This document shows, one piece after another, positions 6,538 through 13,749 of a stretch of 27,110 nucleotides of DNA. The DNA is taken from positions 1 to 27,110 of the forward strand of contig CAMMLF010000004.1 of NCBI GenBank assembly GCA_946497585.1. The letters run 5' to 3'. The notes beneath the pieces are model-generated. The model saw only the letters and a list, made by a program, of their open reading frames with translations. It searched no databases and was not told where the DNA came from. How positions within the stretch are numbered: position 1 is the stretch's first letter; every line of letters starts with the position of its first letter. This DNA is from an uncultured Clostridium sp. Its GTDB lineage: Bacteria > Bacillota > Clostridia > TANB77 > CAG-508. The position numbers were made by a program, and so were the translations under genes.

Positions 6538-8082
6538 ATGACAAAAATCAAAAAACTAAAAAAAGAATACATCATATATTTTTACATAATACTTTGCCCA
6601 ATACTAGATATAGCAAGTTTCTTATTTAGAAATACATTTGATACAAACATATCTATATCAACCTTTATAAGGCCAATAATTCCAGTTATACTTGCTATTT
6701 ATATTTTTATTAAGGCAAATAAAAAACATAAACTTATATTAGCGGGAATTGCTACTATTTATGTAGTTTATGGAGCTATACATCTTGCTGTTACAAAAAT
6801 TTTTTTAACAGGTTGTTCTTATGGTGGCATAGCCCAAGAACTACAGTATGTAGTGAATTATACTTTTTTGGTGTTTAACCTTGTCGTTTTTTACTATATT
6901 TTTATTAATAAAAACTGGAGAAAAGAACCTAAAATAAATAATGAAGAAATAAAAACTTCTTTGGATACAAACGAACCAATAAGCTCTAATCAAATAAAAA
7001 CAACTCATGAAAATAAAATTGTAGAGGATAAAAGCGTAAATAAAATAAACAACTTAAGAATTAGCATTTTAGTTATGTGTTCAATATACATTGTAAGTAT
7101 TTATTTAGCAATACTTACAGGCACATCATCATATACATATCCTGAGGAGCAAATAGGTTACAAAGGGTGGATTGAGTCTGGAAATAGTCTAAGTGCAATT
7201 CTTTGCATTTCTACATTTTTGATTTTGCCATTAATAAAAGATAAAAAGTATAGAATACCAACAATTATAGTATTACTTTTAGTAGGAGTGTATTTGGTGG
7301 CATTAATAGGCACAAGAGTTGGTCTTATAGGTTTCTTTTTAGCAGTTGCTGTATTTATTGCAGTTGAAGTATTGTTTAGCAAAAATAAAGTTGCTATAAT
7401 AGGGTTTGTGATACTAGCAGTTGCAGTAATTACAGTTGGATTAGTAGGTTCAAATACTTTAAAAAGAAGAAATCAAATGAATGAATCACAATACACAATT
7501 ATAGATGAGTCTACAGGTGAAGTTGGTCACATGACAGGGGATATGCTTAAAATAAAAAATAGTATATTAAATGGAACTCTTGAAAATGGCTTTATGTCTG
7601 AAGCTCAGCAAGAAGCGGTACTTAAATTAAATGATTTTGCAAATGAGCATAATTTAGCAGGAAATGATACAAGAACTCAACAATTAATATATAACTTTTA
7701 CTTAGTGCTAGAACAAAAAAGCCCAATAGGAATAATCTTTGGAAACGGCTTTGAAACTAATTTTAGAGAAATGATTATGGAAAATGAAATTGCAAGTTTA
7801 TTATTTAATTTTGGAATTCTTGGTTTTGCGTTATATGCAGGTCCATTTTTGGCAATACTTATCTATTCTTTAATAGATGTAATTAAAAAAATAAAGGCAA
7901 AACAAAAATTAGAGACTTCGTATTTAATGGCAATTGCGGGATTAGGCTTAATATTTGCATTATCTTATTTGTCTGGATACATATTCTTTAATTCGTCGCT
8001 AATTGCAGTAATATCAGTTGTTGCAATTATAATATGCTCCAATATACGTGACTTACGCATTTCATCAAAACGTAGCAGATAG
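6538..8082 (+). CDS. O-antigen ligase / polymerase-like membrane protein (Wzy/WaaL type)
   Basis: 514 residues from the ATG at 6538, served by AAAAGGA; an in-frame ATG at 6406 would only add 44 repeat-encoded residues. About 10-12 membrane helices are visible. GWIESGNSLSAILC, then ALIGTRVGLIGFFLAVAVF, and a large outside loop (about 335-415, ending QQLIYNFYLVLEQKSPIGII with GNGFETNF) match the O-antigen ligase domain layout. Such proteins polymerise lipid-linked repeat units or join finished chains to an acceptor on the outer face of the membrane. An Asn/Lys/Glu-rich segment (about 132-175) interrupts a loop between early helices. In a locus exporting by ABC transporter, a ligase-like or linking role is as likely as polymerase. 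No catalytic assignment can be made from sequence alone. Confidence 0.8.
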   Translation: MTKIKKLKKEYIIYFYIILCPILDIASFLFRNTFDTNISISTFIRPIIPVILAIYIFIKANKKHKLILAGIATIYVVYGAIHLAVTKIFLTGCSYGGIAQELQYVVNYTFLVFNLVVFYYIFINKNWRKEPKINNEEIKTSLDTNEPISSNQIKTTHENKIVEDKSVNKINNLRISILVMCSIYIVSIYLAILTGTSSYTYPEEQIGYKGWIESGNSLSAILCISTFLILPLIKDKKYRIPTIIVLLLVGVYLVALIGTRVGLIGFFLAVAVFIAVEVLFSKNKVAIIGFVILAVAVITVGLVGSNTLKRRNQMNESQYTIIDESTGEVGHMTGDMLKIKNSILNGTLENGFMSEAQQEAVLKLNDFANEHNLAGNDTRTQQLIYNFYLVLEQKSPIGIIFGNGFETNFREMIMENEIASLLFNFGILGFALYAGPFLAILIYSLIDVIKKIKAKQKLETSYLMAIAGLGLIFALSYLSGYIFFNSSLIAVISVVAIIICSNIRDLRISSKRSR

Positions 8083-8102
8083 AGTGAAAAAGAGGTGATA
8101 AT

Positions 8103-9359
8103 TTGAAAAAAATAATATTTGGAATAACAAGCCTTACAATTGGTGGGGCTGAAAGAGTACTAGTAGATTTAGCAAATAGACTTTCAGAAGAATATAGTGT
8201 AACTATATTTACAATATATGATGGTGGAGAGTTAAAAAATGAGCTAAATTCTAATATAAAAAAGATAGCTCTATATAGAAAACCATATAAAGATTTAAGC
8301 AAATTCCAAAAACTAAAAGCTTCTTTAAAATTAATTTTTTACAGGCGAAAAATATATGAAGCAATAATGAGACGAGGGTTTGATGCAGAAATAGCTTTTT
8401 TGGAAGGTCCTGTTACAAGACTTTTTGGAGCAAACTTAAATAACAAGCTAGTTAATACAAAATTTTTTGGAGCAAGCTTAAATAACAAGATTGCAAATAA
8501 AAACGCAAATACTGATCAAAATACAGCTAATACTAGAAATAACATAGAAAAACTAAATACAAAAATTGCTTGGATACACAATGATATTTCAAAGGTCTAT
8601 GGAAGTGGAATAAAAGCAAGAATAAAAAAATGGGTAGATGGAAAACTTTATAAAAAGTACGATAAACTTGTGTTTGTAAGTAAAGAAAACCAGAAAGATT
8701 TTAATAAAGAGTATAAATGGGCAAATGAGTCAAATGAGGAGGTTATTCGAAATTACATTGATTATAAAAAAGTTTTAGACAAGGCAAATGAAAAAGTAGA
8801 CTTACCATATGATAATAAAGAAATAAATTTGCTTACAGTATGTAGGCTAGTGGAGCAAAAAGCACTAGATAGATTTATAAAGGCACAAAAAGAACTTGAA
8901 AACAAAGGAATTCACGTAAAAATATATATTGTGGGAGATGGTCCGCAAAGATACAATTTACAAAAACAAATAGATGAAGAAGGCTTAACAAATAGATTTA
9001 TTTTATTAGGACAAAAAGAAAATCCTTATCCATATATAAAATATTGTGACTATTTTTGCTTACTTTCATATTATGAAGGCTATGGAATGGTGCTAGAGGA
9101 GGCTAAAATTTTAAACAAACCTATTATTTTGACAAATACGGCAGCCATAGAATGTGTGCAAGGCTACGACAAGGCAATTGTTTTAGAAAATAATTTTGAA
9201 GGAATAGTAAAAGGCCTTGAAAAGGAGCTTAAGAGCGATAATGTTAAGTATTTGGAAACCATGCAAGATTATAAATTAGAAAATAATTATAATGAATTAC
9301 AAAAAACAAATGAAGAAATACAAGAAAAAATCATAAGAAAAATAAAAAATATACTTTGA
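8103..9359 (+). CDS. Glycosyltransferase family 4, TTG start, with an in-frame duplication
   Basis: 418-residue GT-B enzyme. SLTIGGAERVLVDLANRL is the GGAE acceptor loop; LLTVCRLVEQKALDRFI opens the C-domain, and EGYGMVLEE gives the EX7E pair (Glu325, Glu333). The start is TTG: AGAGGTGATA lies just upstream at the right distance and the protein MKKIIFGITSLTIGGAERVL begins as family members do. Residues about 107-150 are an Asn-rich insertion containing a 14-residue duplication (FGANLNNKLVNTK / FGASLNNKIANKN) that separates the N-domain from TKIAWIHND. Its neighbour upstream ends 20 bp away, consistent with one operon. Donor unknown. Confidence 0.87.
   Translation: MKKIIFGITSLTIGGAERVLVDLANRLSEEYSVTIFTIYDGGELKNELNSNIKKIALYRKPYKDLSKFQKLKASLKLIFYRRKIYEAIMRRGFDAEIAFLEGPVTRLFGANLNNKLVNTKFFGASLNNKIANKNANTDQNTANTRNNIEKLNTKIAWIHNDISKVYGSGIKARIKKWVDGKLYKKYDKLVFVSKENQKDFNKEYKWANESNEEVIRNYIDYKKVLDKANEKVDLPYDNKEINLLTVCRLVEQKALDRFIKAQKELENKGIHVKIYIVGDGPQRYNLQKQIDEEGLTNRFILLGQKENPYPYIKYCDYFCLLSYYEGYGMVLEEAKILNKPIILTNTAAIECVQGYDKAIVLENNFEGIVKGLEKELKSDNVKYLETMQDYKLENNYNELQKTNEEIQEKIIRKIKNIL
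8422..8489 (+). repeat. In-frame 42-bp tandem duplication inside a glycosyltransferase gene
   Basis: The 26-base stretches at 8422-8447 and 8464-8489 differ at a single base, giving a period of 42 bp (14 codons). The high similarity suggests a recent duplication. It lies in the low-complexity insertion, not in the catalytic motifs. Confidence 0.8.
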
Positions 9360-9390
9360 AGAATATAATCTAGTAGCATTTTGCTGAACA

Positions 9391-9445
9391 TAACTTTAAA
9401 ATATACTAGAAGAAATAAATAACTTTAAAGTATACAAGAAGAAAT
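9391..9445 (+). repeat. 29-bp-period direct repeat between two glycosyltransferase genes
   Basis: TAACTTTAAAATATACTAGA (9391-9410) recurs as TAACTTTAAAGTATACAAGA (9420-9439), each followed by AGAAAT. The two copies differ at two positions. It fills most of the 99-bp gap before the next gene and looks like a local slippage duplication; no regulatory role is evident. Confidence 0.7.
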
Positions 9446-9458
9446 TTAGGAGAAAACA

Positions 9459-10361
9459 ATGAAAATATCAATACTTACACCAGCATATAATAGAGGGGAT
9501 AAATTAAACAAATTATATACAAGCATATTAGTAAATAATAATTCAAATGTAGATATAGAATGGCTAGTTATGGATGATGGCTCAACAGACAAAACTAGAT
9601 ATATAGTGACAAATTTTATAAAACAAAATATAATTGACATAAAATATTATTATCAAGAAAATAGCGGAAAAATGTCAGCACTAAACAATCTGGTAAAATA
9701 TGCAACAGGTGATGTTATAATAGAATGTGATTCTGATGACTATTTTACTGTTGGTGCATTTGATACTATTGCGAAATATGAGGACAAGCTTACAGATAGC
9801 ATATATGCATTAGTTTTTCTAAAATATGACCAAGATGGAAATAATATGGGAAATAATTTTCCAGAAAATATGCATAGAAGTGATATGTTTAGCCTTTATT
9901 TTAGAGAAAATGTAACAGGTGAAAAGGCTTTGGTATTTAATAGCAAAATACGTAAGCAATTTGAGTATAAATTAGAAGCAGATGAAAAGTTTGTGACTGA
10001 AGCAAGAATGTATCATCAAATGGATTTAGAATATGATGTAATATGCATTAATGAGCCAATTATGATATGCGAATATCAAAAAGATGGATATTCAAAAAAT
10101 ATACAAAAAGTATTTCAAAAAAATCCACTAGGATACTATGAATATTTTAGAGAAATATTGGAAATGGATTTAACAGGTGTTACTTTAAAGAAAAAACTTT
10201 ATATTTATAAGCATTATATATTATTTTCTATTTTGGCAGAGAGAAATCATGCTATAAGAAATGTAACAGGCGTATTAAACAAAATAATTGTGGCAATAAT
10301 GTGGATACCGGGTGTTTTGAAAACAAAGGCAATGTTTAAAGAAAAGAGTGAAAAGGAGTAG
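9459..10361 (+). CDS. Glycosyltransferase family 2
   Basis: A 300-residue GT-A enzyme. SILTPAYNRGDKLNKLYTSI, VMDDGSTDKTR (37-47), NSGKMSALNNLVKYATGD (68-85) and CDSDD (90-94) are intact. The 'TPAYNRG..L..LY.S' opening is typical of a subgroup close to amylovoran/exopolysaccharide GT2 enzymes. TAGGAGA precedes the ATG. C-terminal residues (about 245-290) carry a weakly hydrophobic helix rather than clear membrane segments. It is placed in the operon after a GT4 enzyme and would add one sugar to the growing lipid-linked chain. Confidence 0.88.
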   Translation: MKISILTPAYNRGDKLNKLYTSILVNNNSNVDIEWLVMDDGSTDKTRYIVTNFIKQNIIDIKYYYQENSGKMSALNNLVKYATGDVIIECDSDDYFTVGAFDTIAKYEDKLTDSIYALVFLKYDQDGNNMGNNFPENMHRSDMFSLYFRENVTGEKALVFNSKIRKQFEYKLEADEKFVTEARMYHQMDLEYDVICINEPIMICEYQKDGYSKNIQKVFQKNPLGYYEYFREILEMDLTGVTLKKKLYIYKHYILFSILAERNHAIRNVTGVLNKIIVAIMWIPGVLKTKAMFKEKSEKE

Positions 10362-10427
10362 TTTGAAAGATATTCTTTTATCACTATGTGTGCCTTTGAG
10401 CAAAGCAAGAAAGGAATGATGTATAAT

Positions 10428-11759
10428 ATGAAAAATATATTGATATTTCTTGAAAAAATGGGAATTGGTGGTGTAGAAACTTCTGTTATTAACCAAGCTA
10501 TTGAATATAAAAGAAGAGGGATAAATTGTGTAATTGTTAGTGATGAAGGAATTCTTAGTAATACTCTTAAAGAAAATAATATAACACAAGAAATAATAGA
10601 GTTTCCACTGGAAAATAATATTAATTTGGATAAAGCTAAAGAAATTATAAATATAATAGAAAAATATGATATTGAGCTTGTTTTGATAAACCAAATTCCA
10701 TGTATTTTATCAGTTTTACCAGCTTGTATTATAAAAAATATACCTTATATTGCATATGTACATAATGCAAAAAAAACAATAAAAAATGATGAAAAAAATA
10801 TGTTTGATTGGTATGAAAGACAATTTCCAGTGTACAAAAAGCTATTAAAATTTTATTATAATCATGCATACAAAGTTGTTTCAATCTCGAAAACGGCTGA
10901 GGAGTATGTAAAAAATAGATATAATGTAGATGAAGATAAAATGATGGTTCTACATAATAGCATAAATTTGGAGAAATATAAATCTACTAAAGATATAGAC
11001 CAAAGAAATTCTTTTATATTAATTTCAAGACTATCAATGGATAAATTACAATCAATAAAAAATGGAATAGACATTTTTGATTTATATGAAAGTGAAAACA
11101 AGAGATTACAAATTGTTGGCGATGGAGATAAATTTGATGAAATTAAAGAGTATGTAAACCAAAAAGAAAGCAAGGATAAAATATCTTTTTTGGGAAAACG
11201 TGAGAATATTATAGATTTAATTAATGAAAACGACATTGTCCTTGGAGTGGATAGAGTTTTATTAGAAGCAGTTAGTTTAAAGAGAATAGCTGTTAATACT
11301 GGATATGATAAACCTAAGCAAATAATAGATTTGTCGAATATTAGTATAGAAGCAGAAGAAGGTTTTTGTGGAGAAGATTTGAAGGAAACATCTGCTGAAG
11401 AATTAGCTAATCAAATACAAAATTCAAAAATTGATTTACAAGCTAATTATGATTTTGTTAAGAAAAATTTAAATATAGAAAATAATATTTATCTTGAAGA
11501 ACCTAAAAATGCAAATAATAAAGACGCTTTATTTAATCTTTTTGAAATAATAAAAGAACAAGAAAATACTGTAAACTTTTATGAGAACAATATAAAATCT
11601 TTACAAGATGATCTAATACTAAAAAATAATGAAATAGGAAGCTTGAAAATCAAAATTGAGGAATTGCAAAAAGAATACGATAATGTTAAAAGTGAACTAG
11701 AAAAAGTATATAATAGTAAAAGATTTAAGCTGATTAATAAAATAGCTAATTTATTTTGA
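10428..11759 (+). CDS. Glycosyltransferase family 4 variant with C-terminal coiled coil
   Basis: 443 residues from the ATG at 10428. Earlier in-frame ATGs (10386, 10416, 10419) exist, but MKNILIFLEKMGIGGVETSV is the conserved start of GT4 enzymes (GGVE loop). The C-domain has ILISRLSMDK and a variant donor motif, GVDRVLLEAVSLKR: the first Glu of the usual EX7E pair is absent and only the second (LLEA) remains, as in the 'GVGR.ALEA' branch of GT4. Residues about 365-430 are a heptad-rich coiled coil (IKSLQDDLILKNNEIGSLKI), ending SKRFKLINKIANLF, a tail common in large cell-wall glycosyltransferases and thought to mediate assembly or membrane association. Its stop codon overlaps the -35 of the next promoter. 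Confidence 0.82.
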   Translation: MKNILIFLEKMGIGGVETSVINQAIEYKRRGINCVIVSDEGILSNTLKENNITQEIIEFPLENNINLDKAKEIINIIEKYDIELVLINQIPCILSVLPACIIKNIPYIAYVHNAKKTIKNDEKNMFDWYERQFPVYKKLLKFYYNHAYKVVSISKTAEEYVKNRYNVDEDKMMVLHNSINLEKYKSTKDIDQRNSFILISRLSMDKLQSIKNGIDIFDLYESENKRLQIVGDGDKFDEIKEYVNQKESKDKISFLGKRENIIDLINENDIVLGVDRVLLEAVSLKRIAVNTGYDKPKQIIDLSNISIEAEEGFCGEDLKETSAEELANQIQNSKIDLQANYDFVKKNLNIENNIYLEEPKNANNKDALFNLFEIIKEQENTVNFYENNIKSLQDDLILKNNEIGSLKIKIEELQKEYDNVKSELEKVYNSKRFKLINKIANLF

Positions 11760-11784
11760 CAATCTGACATTTTTATACTATTAT
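11756..11784 (+). promoter_or_regulatory. Strong promoter before the ABC exporter genes
   Basis: A perfect -35 TTGACA (11756-11761) and TATTAT (11779-11784) are separated by 17 bp. It overlaps the end of the preceding gene and lies about 70 bp before the ATPase start, so the exporter and downstream genes can be transcribed independently of the rpiA promoter. Confidence 0.7.
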
Positions 11785-11856
11785 ATTGTAAGATAAGCAA
11801 AAATTGTTTTAAAAAAGTTGTTAATAATGTATATAAAAAACGAAAGGATAATAAAA

Positions 11857-12597
11857 ATGCAAAAAAATAATGAAAACAGAATAGTTGTGGAACACGTTTA
11901 TAAAACTTTTGATGTATATTTGGACAAGGCAAATAGCTTAAAAGAAAAACTATTATTTTGGAAAAGAAACAGAAAAGAAACTAGAGAGGTTTTGAAAGAT
12001 ATAAATCTGACTATAAAAAATGGAGAGGCAGTTGCTTTAATTGGTGTTAATGGAAGCGGAAAGTCAACTTTATTAAAGCTTATGACTAAAATTATTTATC
12101 CTAATAAAGGTAAAATTACTACTTATGGAAAACTAACTTCTTTGTTAGAGCTCGGAGCAGGATTTCATCCAGATTTTTCTGGTAGAGAAAATATCTATTT
12201 TAATGCTTCTATATTTGGTTTGACCAAAAAAGAAATTGATAGCAGGTTGAACCAAATTATAGAGTTTTCTGAACTTGGAAACTATATAGATAATCCAGTT
12301 AGGACTTATTCTTCAGGTATGTATATGAGACTAGCTTTTTCAGTTGCAATAAATGTAGATGCAGATATACTTCTTGTAGATGAGATTTTATCTGTTGGTG
12401 ACCAGCATTTCCAAGAAAAATGCTTGAAAAAAATGAAAGAGCTTAAGGCAGAAGGCAAAACAATGGTTTTTGTAACACATAGTTTAGGCTCAGCAAAAGA
12501 GCTTTGTGACAGAGCAGTTTGGTTAAATAAAGGTGTTATACAAATGGATGGTAAAACAGATGAAGTAATTGAAGAATACCTAAAAGAAACAACTTAA
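11857..12597 (+). CDS. wzt: Polysaccharide/teichoic acid ABC exporter, ATP-binding subunit
   Basis: 246 residues from the ATG at 11857, with GAAAGGA 9-10 bp upstream; the earlier TTG/ATG in frame lack such a site. Walker A GVNGSGKST (63-71), Q-loop region ELGAGFHPDFSGRENI (98-112), signature YSSGMYMRLA (151-160), Walker B ILLVDEILSVGD (171-182) and the H-loop THS (207-209) are all present. The GAGFHP/DFSGREN segment is diagnostic for the KpsT/Wzt/TagH branch. It lacks the long C-terminal glycan-binding domain of Wzt proteins that recognise a chain terminator, so export would not rely on such a cap. It powers the permease encoded next. Gene name indicates family role only; tagH or rgpD would be equivalent. 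Confidence 0.92.
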   Translation: MQKNNENRIVVEHVYKTFDVYLDKANSLKEKLLFWKRNRKETREVLKDINLTIKNGEAVALIGVNGSGKSTLLKLMTKIIYPNKGKITTYGKLTSLLELGAGFHPDFSGRENIYFNASIFGLTKKEIDSRLNQIIEFSELGNYIDNPVRTYSSGMYMRLAFSVAINVDADILLVDEILSVGDQHFQEKCLKKMKELKAEGKTMVFVTHSLGSAKELCDRAVWLNKGVIQMDGKTDEVIEEYLKETT

Positions 12598-12672
12598 AAG
12601 GCATAAAACTAATAAATGAATATAAATTAAAAATTATTAGAATTAATAAATAAAACTCAAAAGGAGCTTCTA

Positions 12673-13446
12673 ATGAACGTATTTAAGAAATTATATGATT
12701 ATAGAGAAATGCTAAAAACTAGCATAAAAAAAGATATTGGTGGAAAGTACAAAAACTCATTTTTAGGAGTGCTTTGGTCTTTTGTAAATCCACTACTTCA
12801 AATTGTAGTATATGCAATAATATTTCCACTTATAATGAAAAGTGATATAGAAAACTATGTAGTATTTATGGTTTGTGGTTTAATACCTTGGAACTATTTT
12901 TCAACTGTAATTAATAGGTCATCTTTTACAATGATAGAAAATGGTAATATTATTAAAAAGGTATATTTTCCAAGAGAAATACTACCAATTTCAGTAGTAA
13001 CTAGTGAAACAGTTACATTTTTAATATCATCAATATTAATCTTAATATTTACTTTAGGATATGGAATACATTTAAATGAATATGTATTATTTTATCCATT
13101 AGTATTATTAGTACAATATGTGTTATTACTTGGAATTTCATTAATAGTATCAAGTGTTACAGTATATTTTAGAGACTTACAACACTTTATTGGTGTACTT
13201 TTACAATTATTCTTTTATGCAACACCAATTGTGTATGCGGTAGATGTTATACCAGCCAACTTCCAATGGATATTAAAGTTTAACCCAATGACCTACATAA
13301 TAGAAGGTTATAGAGATATTTTTTGGCAACCACAAATGCCAGATGTTTCAAATTTACTTATAGTATTAGCAATTGGAATAGTGCTTTGCATTGTGGGGTA
13401 CCTAATTTTTAATAAGCTTCAAAGAAAATTTGCCGAGGAACTTTAA
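12673..13446 (+). CDS. wzm: Polysaccharide/teichoic acid ABC exporter, ABC-2 permease subunit
   Basis: 257 residues, about six membrane helices, typical for the ABC-2 permeases Wzm/TagG/RgpC. Family features: a basic N-terminus (LIKKD-like SIKKDIGGKYKNSFLGVLWS), WSFVNPLLQIVVYAIIFP, FVSNSFFT-like NRSSFTMIENGNIIKKVYFP, a YFRDLQHFI loop, and FNPMTYIIEGYRDIFW near the end. AAGGAG precedes the ATG. With the ATPase just upstream (75-bp gap) it forms the transporter that flips the undecaprenyl-linked polymer to the outer face. The order ATPase then permease is the reverse of many wzm-wzt pairs. The stop codon abuts a family B element. Confidence 0.92.
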   Translation: MNVFKKLYDYREMLKTSIKKDIGGKYKNSFLGVLWSFVNPLLQIVVYAIIFPLIMKSDIENYVVFMVCGLIPWNYFSTVINRSSFTMIENGNIIKKVYFPREILPISVVTSETVTFLISSILILIFTLGYGIHLNEYVLFYPLVLLVQYVLLLGISLIVSSVTVYFRDLQHFIGVLLQLFFYATPIVYAVDVIPANFQWILKFNPMTYIIEGYRDIFWQPQMPDVSNLLIVLAIGIVLCIVGYLIFNKLQRKFAEEL

Positions 13447-13605
13447 ATAAATGCTCCAATATATATTCTGGAGCTTTTAGCGACCTGAGACAGCGTGAGC
13501 ATTTTAATTATAACTAAGTATATCTGTCGAAGTGAGCGTGCAAGCGTTTTCGCGTAAGCGAAACCGTGAGGCAAATGCGGAAGAATATATATTGGAGCAT
13601 TTATT
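13446..13605. repeat. Family B MITE-like element, full copy (B1)
   Basis: A core of 146 bp (13453-13598) has perfect 16-bp terminal inverted repeats, GCTCCAATATATATTC and GAATATATATTGGAGC; flanking AATAAAT/ATTTATT extend pairing to 23 bp. The interior begins AGCTTTTAGCGACCTGAG, contains GTGAGCGTGC, a TTTCGC/GCGAAA hairpin, and ends CAAATGCGGAAG. GAGCATTT and AAATGC inside can pair at distance. It encodes no convincing protein. Copies of the same plan are at 20744 and, inverted, at 23072. Confidence 0.85.
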
Positions 13606-13624
13606 CTTAACATTTTAACCGAAC

Positions 13625-13694
13625 GCTCCAGAACATATATTGGAGCATTCATTCTTAACATTTTAACTGAACGCTCCAGAACATATATTGGAGC
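13625..13694 (+). repeat. 48-bp tandem repeat of family B ends
   Basis: GCTCCAGAACATATATTGGAGC-type 22-mers lie at 13625-13646 and 13673-13694, joined by ATTCATTCTTAACATTTTAA plus a short tail; the first element's right end (13583-13624) starts the same series. Each 22-mer is itself a small palindrome (GCTCCA/TGGAGC). With B1 this fills the 303-bp gap between the permease and the next gene; nothing else is seen there. Confidence 0.8.
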
Positions 13695-13749
13695 TTGAAT
13701 ATAGAAAATAAAAACAAAAAATTAAAGGGATGTTAGAAAGGAATTTAAA

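Noticed and set aside
10275..10694. 139-codon - strand frame across a GT2/GT4 gene boundary
   Set aside because: Antisense to two well-supported glycosyltransferase genes, Phe/Ile/Tyr-rich composition typical of the complement of AT-rich coding DNA, no ribosome-binding site.
12609..12640. CTAATAA/TTATTAG inverted repeat between the exporter genes
   Set aside because: All A/T, short, no T-run in a sensible place; expected by chance at this composition.
13443..13661. 72-codon - strand frame over the family B elements
   Set aside because: Its residues repeat because the DNA repeats (APIYIL / APIYVL); it has no proper ribosome-binding site and lies wholly in the repeat.
13446..13694. CRISPR-like array
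   Set aside because: Only two or three 22-bp palindromes with near-identical spacers, which makes it a tandem repeat and not a set of unique spacers; no cas genes.
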